Notes: generated by a model from the letters alone, not told the origin. Counted from the stretch's first letter, positions 8,360-17,381 are shown. The stretch: 39,041 nucleotides of DNA from Blastococcus saxobsidens (GCF_010682065.1 NZ_JAAGWG010000017.1:1-39041), one strand, 5' to 3'. A program made the numbers and translations.

Positions 8360-9548
8360 TTGGTGTCCCCCGTGAGAGCCGATGCCAGCAAGTACCTGCG
8401 AGCACCGATCTGGTCGGGCGACCAACCCGGGTCAACGTGCGCCCAGGAGATGAGCGCCGGGGGATGACGTCGCCGGGGGTTGGGCACACTTCATCTTGAC
8501 CGCTCCTTCACGAAGGCGCTTGGAGCTCTGCCGACGATGAAGCGGTCACGCATGACACAGCACGAGTATTTCTGGAGCTAGCGACCACCTGGCTTGCCTT
8601 ACCTGGCTCGGCGCATGCCGCAGACCGCAGGCAGCTTGGCGCTGTCTGTGGCGCCCGAAGCCGCCGGGGGCTGCTGGCATCGCAGGATTCGCCGGGCGCA
8701 GCAACGACCCGACCGGCCTGTTGGTCAGGCGGCTGCGCAGTTCCCGAGTACTGCGATCACAGGATCACCGGCGCAACCACCGGTAGGGTCGTCCGTCGCC
8801 GCGCAGAGGCGTGCTCTTGAGCGATGCGCGGGTTCCAGTGAGCGATCGCTTTGCGGCACGGTCGGGCTCGAACCTGGCAGTCACGCGCGCCTTCGACGTG
8901 GCAACGACGGCGGTGTGACAGCGGTCACCCACGGAGCGTGGGCCCTGGCCACACCGAGCTGCGCCGCCAGCACAGGCCCTCTAGCGACGAGCTGTTCCGG
9001 ATCTAGGGCAGTACGGGATGTAAGGCGACAAGGTCCAAGCTTGGTTGCAGTTCTGGTCGCAGTTGCGGTCAATCCGGGAACATTCGACGCAGTTCGCCGG
9101 GATGCGCGAGAAGGGCATCGGCGCTGGTCGGTGCCTGTGTTGTAGACGCCGACGTACTTCGAAGAACGGGATCATGACGGCCTGGCAATGTGAGAGAAAC
9201 GACGGGTGCGAGGAAAGCCTGCGGAGTTCCGCGTCGGAGCGCGTAGGACTTGAGCACCCGGCGAGGTGGCAGCCCGTACCGGCGATAGCCGTTTCAGTAG
9301 GTGGGGGCGTGGCGCCTTCCGCAGCACGATCGTCGGAGGTCGGCTCGACGGCCCTTCTCTGCCGGCTGATGCCCGCCTGCCGGTCGGAGTCTCATGCCGG
9401 CGAGCGCTCGGGCCGTGCCTTACGCGTGCCTTAAGCACCGGCCAAAGTCGGTGGTCACCGGTCAACAGGGGGCAGCACCGCAAAGGCACGGAAGGAGCAG
9501 TGCTGCCCGGCTGAGCTGCGGGGACGGGCATACGAGCTGGTCAGTACA
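8360..9548. other. Gene-poor island end up to tRNA-Gly
   Basis: About 1.2 kb without a supportable gene. The longest open frame (8594-9145) has a Ser/Arg/Ala-rich translation without domain features. The left end holds the promoter and ribosome site of the HEPN gene. A 9-bp inverted repeat (GGGCAGCAC 9470-9478, GTGCTGCCC 9500-9508) lies 40 bp from the tRNA-Gly 3' end. The stretch probably represents decayed mobile DNA. Confidence 0.45.
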
Positions 9549-9622
9549 TGGAGCGGGTGACCGGGATCGAACCGGCATGGCCAGCTTGGAAGGCTGGGGC
9601 TCTACCATTGAGCTACACCCGC
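9549..9622 (-). tRNA. tRNA-Gly(TCC)
   Basis: The minus strand folds into a full cloverleaf: acceptor GCGGGTG paired with CACCCGC, D-arm GCTC/GAGC, anticodon stem CCAGC/GCTGG around loop CTTCCAA with anticodon TCC, and T-arm with TTCGATC loop. Discriminator T at 9552 is followed by an encoded CCA (9551-9549). A likely -10 box TACTCT lies at 9658-9653. The 3' end faces the gene-poor island, the usual geometry for tRNA-targeting integrases. Confidence 0.97.
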
Positions 9623-9754
9623 GGGCGCGGCGAGTGCTCGCCGTCCGCGACGAGAGTAGCGCCCGAGGCGCCGGCTCCGGCCACACGGGCCCCGAGCGGG
9701 TGAGCGCGTCCGCGTTTCGTACTTCCGGCTGATCAACTGCGACCTCCGGCCTCG

Positions 9755-9760
9755 TACGGT
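9755..9760 (+). promoter_or_regulatory. -10 box TACGGT, leaderless start of the kinase gene
   Basis: TACGGT ends 6 nt before GTG 9767, and no Shine-Dalgarno lies between. Transcription would begin at or next to the start codon. Confidence 0.55.
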
Positions 9761-9766
9761 GACCGC

Positions 9767-10900
9767 GTGAGTGCGCTGTTGCGTCCCCTCTGGGCCGAGC
9801 CCAGGCCCCCCGGCGCGCCCGCCCGCGCCTGGTGGGACTGGGTGCTCGTCGCACTCGGTCTGACCGGAGCGCTGCTCGAGGGCATCCTGCGGCCGGACCT
9901 GCCGTCCCGCTGGGTGCAGGTAGTCGTGGTCGCGGCGGTCGTGCCACTGCTGCTGTGGCGCCGCACGCGGCCGCTGCTCGTCCTGGTCGTGCACGTCGTC
10001 GCGCTCGACTTCCTCGCCGTCCTCACTGGGGACGACGACGGCATGTACACGGCGGTGGTCGTGCTGCTGCTGGCCTACGCCGTCGTCCGCTGGGGCTCGG
10101 GCCGCGAGGTCATGGCCGCCATCCCACTCCTGCTGGTCAGCGCCGCCCTCTCGATGGTCGTCGGGTCGACGAGTGCCGGTGACGCGATCGGCGGCTCCGC
10201 GGTGCTGCTCACGGCGGTGGCCCTCGGGGCGGCGTTCCGCTACCGGGCGCGCGCCCGGTCCCGCGAGCTCGACCAGGTGACGCTGCGCGAGCGTGAGCGG
10301 CTGGCCCGCGACCTGCACGACACCGTCGCCCACCATGTCTCGGCCATCGCGATCAGCGCCCAGGCCGGCCTGGCGACGGCGGCCACGCGACCGGAGGCCG
10401 CCGCCGAGGCGCTCCGGCTCATCGAGGCGGAGGCCTCCAGCACGCTGGCCGAGATGCGCGGCATGGTGCGCACGCTGCGGTCCGACGGCCCGGCGGAGCT
10501 GGCCCCCGTCCCGCGGATCCGCGACGTCGCGCAGCTCACCGGCAACGGGGGCGACGGCCCGCCGGTCGACGTCGAGATGGTGGGGGACGTCGACGGCGTC
10601 CCCTCGCCGGTGGCCGCGGCGGTCTACCGGCTCGCCCAGGAGTCGATCACCAACGCCCGGCGCCATGCCCGCGGCCCCAGCCGGATCGAGGTGCGCGTGG
10701 TGGCCGACGACGACTGGGTGCACGTGCGGGTCGCCGACGACGGTGCGGCCACTCCCGCCCCCCGGGAGGAAGACCCCGGCTTCGGGCTGCGCGGCATGGC
10801 GGAGCGCACGCACCTGCTGGGCGGCACCTTCGCCGCCGGCCCCGGCCCGGACGGCGGCTGGACCGTGGCCGCCGTGCTGCCCCGGAGGGGGCCGGCATGA
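9767..10900 (+). CDS. NarL-type sensor histidine kinase
   Basis: A 377-aa kinase. The first about 150 residues form four to five hydrophobic segments (for example [46 protein letters not shown]), so it sits in the membrane with little extracellular part. A HisKA_3 dimerisation helix follows with the phosphoacceptor H184 in [16 protein letters not shown]. The HATPase domain comes next with the N-box NARRHARG, the G1 box DDG and the G2 segment [16 protein letters not shown]. The stop overlaps the start of the response regulator by 4 bp (ATGA), so both are made together. The signal is unknown; the short loops suggest sensing within the membrane. Confidence 0.93.
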   Translation: MSALLRPLWAEPRPPGAPARAWWDWVLVALGLTGALLEGILRPDLPSRWVQVVVVAAVVPLLLWRRTRPLLVLVVHVVALDFLAVLTGDDDGMYTAVVVLLLAYAVVRWGSGREVMAAIPLLLVSAALSMVVGSTSAGDAIGGSAVLLTAVALGAAFRYRARARSRELDQVTLRERERLARDLHDTVAHHVSAIAISAQAGLATAATRPEAAAEALRLIEAEASSTLAEMRGMVRTLRSDGPAELAPVPRIRDVAQLTGNGGDGPPVDVEMVGDVDGVPSPVAAAVYRLAQESITNARRHARGPSRIEVRVVADDDWVHVRVADDGAATPAPREEDPGFGLRGMAERTHLLGGTFAAGPGPDGGWTVAAVLPRRGPA

Positions 10901-11559
10901 GCGTCCGCGTGCTGGTCGCCGACGACCAGGAGATCGTCCGCACCGGGCTGCGGATGATCCTCGACGCCCAGCCCGGCATCGAGGTGATCGGCGAGGCGGC
11001 GGACGGCGCCCAGGCGGTCGAGCTGGCCCGGCGGCTGCGCCCCGACGTCTGCCTGCTCGACATCCGCATGCCCGGCACCGACGGCATCGAGGCGACCCGC
11101 CGGCTGGCCGGTCCGGGCGTCGAGGACCCGATCGCCGTCGTCGTCATCACCACCTTCGACCTCGACGAGTACGTCTACGCGGCCCTGCGGGCCGGTGCCC
11201 GGGGCTTCCTGCTCAAGGACGCGGGGCCCGATCTGCTCGCCCAGGCGGTGCACGCGGCGGCCCGCGGCGACGCGCTGATCGCCCCGAACGTCACCGCCCG
11301 GCTCCTGCACGCCTTCGCCGGTGCCCGGCCGACCCAGCCACCGCTCCAGCCGATCGACCCGCTGACCGACCGCGAGGAGGAGGTCCTCGGGGCCGTGGCG
11401 CGCGGCCTGTCCAACGACGAGATCGCCCGGGAACTGCACATCACGCTCAGCACGGTGAAGTCGCACGTCGCCAGCCTCATGGCCAAGCTCGGCGTCCGGA
11501 ACCGCGTGGAGGTCGCGATCTGGGCCTACGAGACGCACCGGGTACCTGGCCGGAAGTAG
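10897..11559 (+). CDS. LuxR/NarL-family response regulator
   Basis: A 220-aa regulator with an N-terminal receiver domain: acidic pocket in [12 protein letters not shown], phosphoacceptor D55 in [11 protein letters not shown], conserved Thr in [10 protein letters not shown], and Lys in GFLLKDA. A C-terminal LuxR helix-turn-helix follows ([18 protein letters not shown], then [16 protein letters not shown]). ATG 10897 overlaps the kinase stop by 4 bp. Phosphorylated by the upstream kinase, it would bind DNA as a dimer. The downstream DUF2306 and oxidoreductase genes are co-directional and may be among its targets, but no operator was identified. Confidence 0.95.
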   Translation: MSVRVLVADDQEIVRTGLRMILDAQPGIEVIGEAADGAQAVELARRLRPDVCLLDIRMPGTDGIEATRRLAGPGVEDPIAVVVITTFDLDEYVYAALRAGARGFLLKDAGPDLLAQAVHAAARGDALIAPNVTARLLHAFAGARPTQPPLQPIDPLTDREEEVLGAVARGLSNDEIARELHITLSTVKSHVASLMAKLGVRNRVEVAIWAYETHRVPGRK

Positions 11560-11619
11560 GACGCCGGAACCGGTCTTCCGGGCGATGACCGGGCGCGCGC
11601 CGATCACGACGATCGGTGC

Positions 11620-12300
11620 ATGACCTCCTTTCCCGCTCCGGGTCGGCGTCGCTGGCTCGTGCCGGCCGCGCTGATCGCGCTGGCCCTCGTGCCGATCGCC
11701 GCCGGCGCTGCCCGGCTCGCCGAGCTCTCCGGCGGTGGCGCGCTCCTGCCCGAGCCGCCGCACGCGGTGGAGTCGCCGCTGCCGCTGGTCGTGCACATCG
11801 TCAGCGCCGTCGTCTTCACGGTGCTCGGCGCGTTCCAGTTCGTGCCCGGGACCCGCGGACGCCGTCCCGCCTGGCACCGCACCACCGGTCGGCTCGCCGC
11901 GCCGGCGGGACTGCTCGCGGCCCTCAGCGGGCTGTGGCTGACGCTCGTCATCACCGACGCCGACGGAGGCCTGCTCACCGTGTTCCGCGCGTCGGCCGGC
12001 GCCGGGATGGGCGCGGCGATCGTGCTGGGCGTGCTCGCCGTCCTCCGCCGCGACCTCCGGCGGCACCGCGCCTGGATGCTGCGCGGCTACGCGCTCGGCA
12101 TCGGGGCGGGGACGCAGGTGTTCACCGCGGGCCTCGGCGCGCTGGTCGTCGGCGAGCCGGGGGAGACGGCCCAGGCCCTGCTCATGGGCGCCGGGTGGGC
12201 GATCAACCTCGCCGTCGCCGAGTGGCTCATCCGCCGCCGTCCCCGTCGACCGGCCCCCGGCCGGCCGACCCCCGTCCGCGTGACCGAGGAGGTCCGGTGA
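11620..12300 (+). CDS. DUF2306 membrane protein
   Basis: A 226-aa integral membrane protein with about six hydrophobic segments: an N-terminal one after a basic MTSFPAPGRRRW, then PLVVHIVSAVVFTVLGAFQF, LLAALSGLWLTLV, GAAIVLGVLAVL and others. DUF2306 hallmarks are the His in the second helix, HRTTGRLA after it, and HRAWMLRGYALGIGAGTQ later. The family function is unknown. Start ATG 11620 follows a weak -10-like GACGAT by 6 nt and lies 60 bp after the response regulator. Its stop overlaps the GTG start of the next gene (GTGA), showing translational coupling with the oxidoreductase. Confidence 0.82.
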   Translation: MTSFPAPGRRRWLVPAALIALALVPIAAGAARLAELSGGGALLPEPPHAVESPLPLVVHIVSAVVFTVLGAFQFVPGTRGRRPAWHRTTGRLAAPAGLLAALSGLWLTLVITDADGGLLTVFRASAGAGMGAAIVLGVLAVLRRDLRRHRAWMLRGYALGIGAGTQVFTAGLGALVVGEPGETAQALLMGAGWAINLAVAEWLIRRRPRRPAPGRPTPVRVTEEVR

Positions 12301-13271
12301 AGGCGATCGTGCAGGACAGGTTCGGGCCGCCGGAGGTCCTGCGGTTCGCCGACGTCGAGGTGCCCGCCATCGGGCCGGCCGAGGTGCTGATCAGGGTGCG
12401 GGCCGCCGCGCTCAACCCCTACGACTGGCACGTCCTCCGCGGCGACCCGAAGATCGCCCGGCTGCTGGGCATCGGCCTCACCCGGCCGCGGGAGCGGGTG
12501 GCCGGGGTCGACGCCGCAGGCGTGGTCGAGGCGGTCGGCGCGGACGTGCGCGACCTGCGGCCGGGCGACGAGGTCCTCGGCTGCGCGCACGGCTCCTTCG
12601 CCGAGTTCGCCCGTGCCGCTGCCGACCGGGTGGTGCCGAAGCCGGCCGCGCTGACGTTCGAGCAGGCGGCGGGGCTGGCGCTGGCGGGGCAGACCGCGCT
12701 GCGCGGCATCCGGGACGCCGGCGGGGTCGCGGCCGGCTCCCGCGTGCTGGTCAACGGGGCGGCCGGCGGAGTGGGCCACCTCGCGGTCCAGATCGCCGTC
12801 GCGCTGGGTGCCGAGGTGACCGGCGTCTGCAGCACCCGCAACGTCGGGTTCGTGCGCGGGCTCGGTGCGGCGCACGTCGTCGACCACACCGCCGAGGACT
12901 TCGCCGACGGTTCGCGTACCTACGACGTCATCCTGGACAACGTGGCGAACCGGTCGCTGCGCGACCTCCGCCGGGCGCTCGCGCCGAGAGGCACGCTCGT
13001 GGTCAACGGCGGCGGTTCCCCGGGGGAGGTCATCGGTGCCATCGGGGGCATCGCGCGGGCCGTCGTCCTCGACCGGTTCGTCGGTCAGCGGATACGGCCG
13101 CTGCCGGACAGGTGGGACCGCCGGCACCTGCTCGCGCTGACCGAGCTGGTCGCGGCCCGGGAGCTCGCCCCGGTCGTGGACCGGACGTACGCCCTGGCCG
13201 ACGTGGCCGAGGGCCTCCGGCACGTCGAGTCCGGGCACGCCCGCGGGAAGTGCGCGGTGACGGTGTCCTGA
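12297..13271 (+). CDS. NAD(P)-dependent medium-chain oxidoreductase
   Basis: A 324-aa member of the zinc-free quinone-oxidoreductase branch of the MDR family. The N-terminal GroES-like domain begins MKAIVQDRFGPPEVLRF and includes AAALNPYDWHVLRG, the family's usual entry to the substrate pocket. The Rossmann domain has the NADPH-binding loop NGAAGGVGHLAVQIA, then GAAHVVDHT and YDVILDNVA. The structural zinc cysteines of true alcohol dehydrogenases are absent, so it probably reduces quinones or enones with NADPH. GTG 12297 overlaps the DUF2306 stop, and no better start exists because the open frame upstream is a shadow of the other gene. Confidence 0.93.
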   Translation: MKAIVQDRFGPPEVLRFADVEVPAIGPAEVLIRVRAAALNPYDWHVLRGDPKIARLLGIGLTRPRERVAGVDAAGVVEAVGADVRDLRPGDEVLGCAHGSFAEFARAAADRVVPKPAALTFEQAAGLALAGQTALRGIRDAGGVAAGSRVLVNGAAGGVGHLAVQIAVALGAEVTGVCSTRNVGFVRGLGAAHVVDHTAEDFADGSRTYDVILDNVANRSLRDLRRALAPRGTLVVNGGGSPGEVIGAIGGIARAVVLDRFVGQRIRPLPDRWDRRHLLALTELVAARELAPVVDRTYALADVAEGLRHVESGHARGKCAVTVS

Positions 13272-13298
13272 GCGGTCGCCGCGGCCCGGGGCGGTGGC

Positions 13299-13304
13299 TA
13301 GCGT
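13299..13304 (+). promoter_or_regulatory. -10 box TAGCGT, leaderless start of the amidase gene
   Basis: TAGCGT is followed by 7 nt and then GTG 13312, without a Shine-Dalgarno. This spacing is used here to choose the start. Confidence 0.5.
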
Positions 13305-13311
13305 GCCGGAC

Positions 13312-14766
13312 GTGACCGACACCACGTGGCTGGACGCCACCGCGCAGGCAGAGCTGGTCCGGGCCGGGGAGGCCACGCCGGCGGAGCTGGTCGAGGCCGC
13401 CATCGAGCGGATCGAGCGGGTGAACCCGCAGCTGGACGCGGTGCTGCGTGACCGCTTCGACGCGGCCCGCGCCGAGGCCCGCGGCGACCTCCCGGACGGC
13501 CCGTTCCGCGGCGTCCCGCTGCTGCTCAAGGACCTCGGCTGCCACGTCGCCGGCGAGGAGACCCACTACGGGACGTCGTTCCTGCGGGACGCCGGCCATC
13601 GATGGCCGAACGACAGCCACCTCGCGCAGAAGTTCCGGGCCGCCGGCTTCGTGGTCCTCGGCCGCACCAACGTGCCGGAGTTCGGCACCACGATCACCAC
13701 GGAGCCGGCCGCCAACGCCCCGGCCCGCAACCCCCACGACACCGGCCGCTCGACCGGCGGCTCCAGCGGCGGGTCCGCTGCGGCGGTCGCCGCCGGGCTG
13801 GTCCCCGTCGCCCACGCCAACGACGGCGGCGGATCGATCCGCATCCCGGCCGCGGAGTGCGGGCTGGTCGGGCTGAAACCGACGCGGGCCCGGGTCAGCC
13901 AGGGCCCGGAAGTGGGGGAGAGCTGGGCCGGCGCCACGATCGACGGCGTCGTCACCCGGTCGGTGCGTGACACCGCCGCCGTCCTGGACCTCATCGCCGG
14001 GCCGATGCCCGGTGACCCCTACGTCGCCCCGCCGCTCCCGCGACCCCTGGTCGAGGAGCTGGGAGCACCCGTCGGGCGGCTGCGCGTCGGCCTCCTGGAC
14101 GCCGACCCGGGGGAGCAGTACCTGGACGACCCCGCCTGCCGGGCAGCGGTCGAGGAGGCCGGCCGGCTGCTGGCCGACCTCGGCTGCGACGTCGGGCCGG
14201 GGACGCCGGAGGCCATGTTCGAGCCGCTCTTCCCACGGTTCTTCTCCACCACCATCGCCGCCGACGTCGCCCTCACCCTCTCGGCGCTGGAGCGCTCGGC
14301 GCTCCGCCGCCCGGTGGAGGACGACGAGCTCGAGCCGCGCAACGTCATGTACCGCGCCCTGGGTCGCAAGCTCTCCGCCGAGGACTACGTCGGGGCGCGA
14401 GCGTGGCTGGGCGCCTGGACCCGCCGGATGGCCGCCTGGTGGGCGCCCCGTGAGCTCGGAGGGGAGGGGTTCGACCTCCTGGTGACGCCGACGATCGCCG
14501 CGCGGCCGCCGGAGCTCGGCTGGTTCACCGCGGGCGGCGATAGGGAGGAGGGCCGGCGGATCAACAGCCTCATGCCCTACACCTCGCAGTTCAACGTCAC
14601 CGGTCAGCCGGCGATCAGCCTGCCGCTGCACTGGACCGACGAGGGGCTGCCCGTCGGGGTGCAGCTCGTCGCGGCGTTCGGTCGCGAGGACGTGCTCGTG
14701 CGGGTCGCGGCGGCCCTGGAGGAGGCAGCGCCGTGGGCCGGTCGCCGTCCTGCGGTCTCGGCCTGA
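13312..14766 (+). CDS. Amidase signature-family amidohydrolase
   Basis: A 484-aa serine amidase. The Ser-cisSer-Lys triad is visible as Lys73 (PLLLKDLG), Ser151/152 in the loop STGGSSGGSA, and Ser175 in DGGGSIRIPAAECGL. The signature continues with GLVGLKPTRARVSQGP. The typical HYGTSF segment sits between Lys and the first Ser. Members hydrolyse amides such as acetamide, aryl amides, 6-aminohexanoate cyclic dimer or peptides; the substrate cannot be told from sequence, and no GatB or GatC partner is near, so it is not the tRNA amidotransferase subunit. GTG 13312 is favoured by the leaderless -10 box; GTG 13294 and 13303 are also in frame. No signal peptide. Confidence 0.92.
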   Translation: MTDTTWLDATAQAELVRAGEATPAELVEAAIERIERVNPQLDAVLRDRFDAARAEARGDLPDGPFRGVPLLLKDLGCHVAGEETHYGTSFLRDAGHRWPNDSHLAQKFRAAGFVVLGRTNVPEFGTTITTEPAANAPARNPHDTGRSTGGSSGGSAAAVAAGLVPVAHANDGGGSIRIPAAECGLVGLKPTRARVSQGPEVGESWAGATIDGVVTRSVRDTAAVLDLIAGPMPGDPYVAPPLPRPLVEELGAPVGRLRVGLLDADPGEQYLDDPACRAAVEEAGRLLADLGCDVGPGTPEAMFEPLFPRFFSTTIAADVALTLSALERSALRRPVEDDELEPRNVMYRALGRKLSAEDYVGARAWLGAWTRRMAAWWAPRELGGEGFDLLVTPTIAARPPELGWFTAGGDREEGRRINSLMPYTSQFNVTGQPAISLPLHWTDEGLPVGVQLVAAFGREDVLVRVAAALEEAAPWAGRRPAVSA

Positions 14767-14813
14767 GCGGGCCGGAGGGGGACGGGCGCACGGGGCAGCT
14801 CGGCCGACCGGCC

Positions 14814-14819
14814 TAGACT
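14814..14819 (+). promoter_or_regulatory. -10 box TAGACT for tRNA-Pro
   Basis: TAGACT ends 10 nt before the mature tRNA-Pro 5' end, leaving only a very short leader for RNase P. Confidence 0.5.
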
Positions 14820-14829
14820 CGGGCGGCCA

Positions 14830-14903
14830 CGGGGTGTGGCGCAGCTTGGTAGCGCACCTGCTTTGGGAGCAGGGGGCCGCAGGTTCAAATCCTGTCACCC
14901 CGA
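14830..14903 (+). tRNA. tRNA-Pro(TGG)
   Basis: A 74-nt cloverleaf: acceptor CGGGGTG paired with CACCCCG, D-arm GCGC/GCGC, anticodon stem CTGCT/AGCAG around TTTGGGA with anticodon TGG, T-loop TTCAAAT, and discriminator A 14903. CCA is not encoded (CAG follows). It lies between the amidase and tig. Confidence 0.97.
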
Positions 14904-14957
14904 CAGCGGGCGCGCAGGCGGCGCATCCCGCCCCCGCGCTCGTGCCCCCGGCGTCCG

Positions 14958-14963
14958 TAGACT
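14958..14963 (+). promoter_or_regulatory. -10 box TAGACT upstream of tig
   Basis: The same hexamer as before tRNA-Pro. It would give tig a leader of about 65 nt that contains the Shine-Dalgarno GAGGAG at 15018-15023. Confidence 0.45.
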
Positions 14964-15033
14964 CGGGGGTCGACCGGCGCCGTCGTCGCACTCTGGCGCC
15001 CCATCCGCTGTCTTACCGAGGAGCACTGCCGCT

Positions 15034-16446
15034 GTGAAGAGCACCATCGAGGAACTGGGCCCCACGCGGGTCCGGATGGCGATCGAGGTGGCATGGGGGG
15101 ACCTGGACCACGCCTTCGGTGAGGTCTACAAGGAGCTGGGCAAGCAGGTCCGCGTCCCCGGCTTCCGCCCCGGCAAGGTGCCCAACCGCGTCCTCGACCA
15201 GCGGATCGGCCGCCCCGTCGTGCTCGAGCAGGTCGTCCAGCACGCCATCCCGGAGATCTACTCCGAGGTCGTGCGCGAGAACCAGGTCCGCGTCCTGGGC
15301 CAGCCCGACGTCGAGGTGACCCGCCTGGACGACAACGACACCCTGGCCTTCACCGCCGAGGTCGACGTCGCCCCGCAGCTGAGCCTGCCGGAGCTCGACA
15401 GCCTCGCCGTGACCGTCGACGACGTCGAGGTCACCGACGAGGAGATCGACCAGCAGGTCACCGTCATGCGCGAGCGCTTCGGCATGCTGCAGTCGGTCGA
15501 GCGCCCCGCCCAGCAGGGCGACTTCGTCTCCATCGACCTCGAGGCGAAGCTGAACGACGAGGTGCTGGAGGACGGCTCCACGACCGGCATGTCCTACGAG
15601 GTCGGCTCCGGCAACCTCATGGAGGGCCTGGACGACGCCGTCGTCGGGCTGTCGGCCGACGAGTCGAAGACCTTCCAGACCGCGCTGCTCTCCGGCCCGA
15701 ACGCCGGCGAGTCCGCCGACGTCACCGTCACCGTCCGCTCGGTGAAGGAGAAGGAGCTGCCGGAGCTGGACGACGAGTTCGCCCAGACCGCCAGCGAGTT
15801 CGACACCCTGGACGAGCTCCGCGAGGACGTCCGCACCCGCCTGTCGCGCACCAAGGTCATCGGCCAGGGTGCGCAGGCCCGCGACAAGCTGGTCGAGCAC
15901 CTGCTCGAGACGATCGAGGTGCCGATCCCCGAGACCCTGGTCGAGCGCGAGGTCGAGTGGCGCAACCGGGCGTTCGAGAACGAGCTGCGCCAGGCCGGCA
16001 TGGACTGGGACGCCTTCCTGCAGATGTCCGGCGTCGAGAGCCGCGAGGACTACGACGCGGAGCAGAAGAAGAACGTCGAGGAGGCGGTCAAGACCCAGTT
16101 CATCCTCGACGCGATCGCCGACGCCCGTGAGGTCACCGTCGACAACGACGACCTCTCGGCGCAGATCATGGCCCAGGCCCAGCGCAACCGGATGAGCCCG
16201 GAGCAGTACGCCCAGCAGCTGCAGCAGTCGGGCAACATCGCCGAGTTCGTCGCCGACGTGCGCCGGACGAAGACGCTGGCCCAGCTGCTCGAGCAGACGA
16301 CGATCACCGACGCGTCGGGCAACACCGTGGACCTCGAGGCCCTGCGCCCCAAGACGGTCCAGGCCCCCGCCGCCGAGGAGTCCGCCTCCGAGGTCGCCGA
16401 CGAGGCAGCCGCCGACGAGGCCCCGGCCGAGGACGCCGACAAGTAG
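15034..16446 (+). CDS. tig: Trigger factor, ribosome-bound chaperone and PPIase
   Basis: A 470-aa trigger factor. It binds near the ribosomal exit tunnel and shields nascent chains. The N-terminal ribosome-binding domain contains the signature VRVPGFRPGKVPNRV (residues 42-56). The FKBP-type peptidyl-prolyl isomerase domain follows (GDFVSIDLEAKLNDEVLEDG through VGSGNLMEGLDDAVVG). The long helical C-terminal arms end in an acidic Ala/Glu tail. Start GTG 15034 has GAGGAG upstream; the open frame further upstream runs through the tRNA gene and is not coding. It is followed by the clpP genes, the arrangement tig-clpP-clpX found in many bacteria, linking folding to proteolysis. Confidence 0.98.
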   Translation: MKSTIEELGPTRVRMAIEVAWGDLDHAFGEVYKELGKQVRVPGFRPGKVPNRVLDQRIGRPVVLEQVVQHAIPEIYSEVVRENQVRVLGQPDVEVTRLDDNDTLAFTAEVDVAPQLSLPELDSLAVTVDDVEVTDEEIDQQVTVMRERFGMLQSVERPAQQGDFVSIDLEAKLNDEVLEDGSTTGMSYEVGSGNLMEGLDDAVVGLSADESKTFQTALLSGPNAGESADVTVTVRSVKEKELPELDDEFAQTASEFDTLDELREDVRTRLSRTKVIGQGAQARDKLVEHLLETIEVPIPETLVEREVEWRNRAFENELRQAGMDWDAFLQMSGVESREDYDAEQKKNVEEAVKTQFILDAIADAREVTVDNDDLSAQIMAQAQRNRMSPEQYAQQLQQSGNIAEFVADVRRTKTLAQLLEQTTITDASGNTVDLEALRPKTVQAPAAEESASEVADEAAADEAPAEDADK

Positions 16447-16502
16447 AAGGACCCCGTCCTCCTCACCCCTCGCAGGCTCGGGGTGAGCCTCTGGACGGGG
16501 CC
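16447..16502 (+). repeat. Nested-hairpin repeat, copy 1, after tig
   Basis: Begins at the base after the tig stop codon. Outer arms CCCCGTCC (16452-16459) and GGACGGGG (16493-16500) enclose inner arms CTCACCCC (16462-16469) and GGGGTGAG (16480-16487). The same sequence family recurs after ndk and, inverted, after rne. It probably acts as a terminator or transcript-end structure. Confidence 0.9.
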
Positions 16503-16576
16503 GTGCACGACCGGTGACGCCGCTCCTCCCCACCCGGGGAGGGGCGGCGTCGCGGCGTTTCCGCGGGTGGGCGCTG

Positions 16577-16590
16577 CGCCGACGGCGAAC
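16577..16590 (+). promoter_or_regulatory. Candidate ClgR box upstream of clpP1P2
   Basis: CGCCGACGGCGAAC matches the core CGCYNANRGCG plus the following WWS positions of the ClgR operator known from Corynebacterium clp genes; one flanking A/T position is missing. It lies roughly 59 nt before the putative transcription start, a place for an activator. Confidence 0.4.
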
Positions 16591-16628
16591 ACCGCCCCGA
16601 TCGGGAGTGCCTCGTCGGAGGTCCGCGT

Positions 16629-16634
16629 TAGGGT
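16629..16634 (+). promoter_or_regulatory. Putative -10 box TAGGGT of clpP1P2
   Basis: TAGGGT within GCGTTAGGGTCGAC fits the actinobacterial TAnnnT -10 pattern; the -35 position is weak, consistent with dependence on an activator. The leader would be about 100 nt. Confidence 0.4.
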
Positions 16635-16654
16635 CGACAGGACTCAGGCGATCG

Positions 16655-16673
16655 CCGGGGGGAAACCCCCCGG
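16655..16673 (+). promoter_or_regulatory. GC hairpin in the clpP1 leader
   Basis: CCGGGGGG and CCCCCCGG form a perfect 8-bp stem with an AAA triloop, 70 nt before the clpP1 start. It may stabilise the leader or affect expression. Confidence 0.5.
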
Positions 16674-16742
16674 AGGGCCGTTCCGGGCCCCGCACCACCA
16701 CGATCCACTGCCACGACGCGTCCTACGGAGGTCACCGCACCC

Positions 16743-17381
16743 GTGAGCACCACTGACCCGATCTTGGCGAGCGCACCCATGATGCGTGGCGCCAGCGGCA
16801 TGATGAACCTCGGCGACTCCGTCTACGAGCGCCTGCTGCGCGAGCGGATCATCTTCCTGGGCACCCAGGTGGACGACGTCATCGCCAACCAGCTGGCCGC
16901 CCAGATGCTGCTGCTGTCCGCCGAGGACCCCAAGCAGGACATCCACCTGTACATCAACTCGCCCGGCGGCTCCGTCAGCGCCGGCATGGCCATCTACGAC
17001 ACGATGCAGTTCATCGACTGCGACGTGGCCACCTACGGCATGGGCCTGGCCGCCTCCATGGGGCAGTTCCTGCTGACCGCCGGCACCAAGGGCAAGCGCT
17101 ACGCCCTGCCGCACGCGCGGATCATGATGCACCAGCCGTCGGCCGGCGTCGGCGGCACCGCGGCGGACATCGCCATCCAGGCCGACCTGTTCCGCCGCAC
17201 GAAGAAGGAGCTCAACGAGCTGCAGTCCTTCCACACCGGTCAGAGCATCGAGCAGATCGAGCAGGACTCCGACCGCGACCGGTGGTTCACCGCTCAGGAG
17301 GCCCTGGAGTACGGCTTCGTCGACCACGTCGTCAGCCGCGCGGCCATGACCGACAGCGCCAACCCGGTCTCCGACAACTGA
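16743..17381 (+). CDS. clpP1: ATP-dependent Clp protease proteolytic subunit 1
   Basis: A 212-aa serine peptidase subunit. The catalytic triad is Ser105 (GLAASMG), His130 (MMHQPSAG) and Asp179 (DRDRW). Structural motifs [20 protein letters not shown] and [15 protein letters not shown] are as expected. In actinobacteria ClpP1 and ClpP2 form a mixed double-ring barrel fed by ClpX or ClpC1. GTG 16743 begins a short N-terminal extension ([16 protein letters not shown]) that is probably removed by self-processing. clpP2 starts 20 bp after its stop, so the two are one operon. Confidence 0.98.
   Translation: MSTTDPILASAPMMRGASGMMNLGDSVYERLLRERIIFLGTQVDDVIANQLAAQMLLLSAEDPKQDIHLYINSPGGSVSAGMAIYDTMQFIDCDVATYGMGLAASMGQFLLTAGTKGKRYALPHARIMMHQPSAGVGGTAADIAIQADLFRRTKKELNELQSFHTGQSIEQIEQDSDRDRWFTAQEALEYGFVDHVVSRAAMTDSANPVSDN

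Noticed and set aside
8860..8890. A tRNA T-arm-like string (GGGCTCGAACCTGGCAG) on the plus strand
   Set aside because: The flanking bases do not pair into a T-stem or acceptor stem, so it is neither a tRNA nor a clear copy of the tRNA-Gly end.
8594..9145. A 183-aa open frame in the island end
   Set aside because: No domain, no ribosome site, irregular composition; overlapping frames on the other strand are just as long.
13030..14991. A 653-aa minus-strand frame across the amidase and tRNA-Pro
   Set aside because: It runs through a tRNA gene and the reverse strand of a clear amidase.
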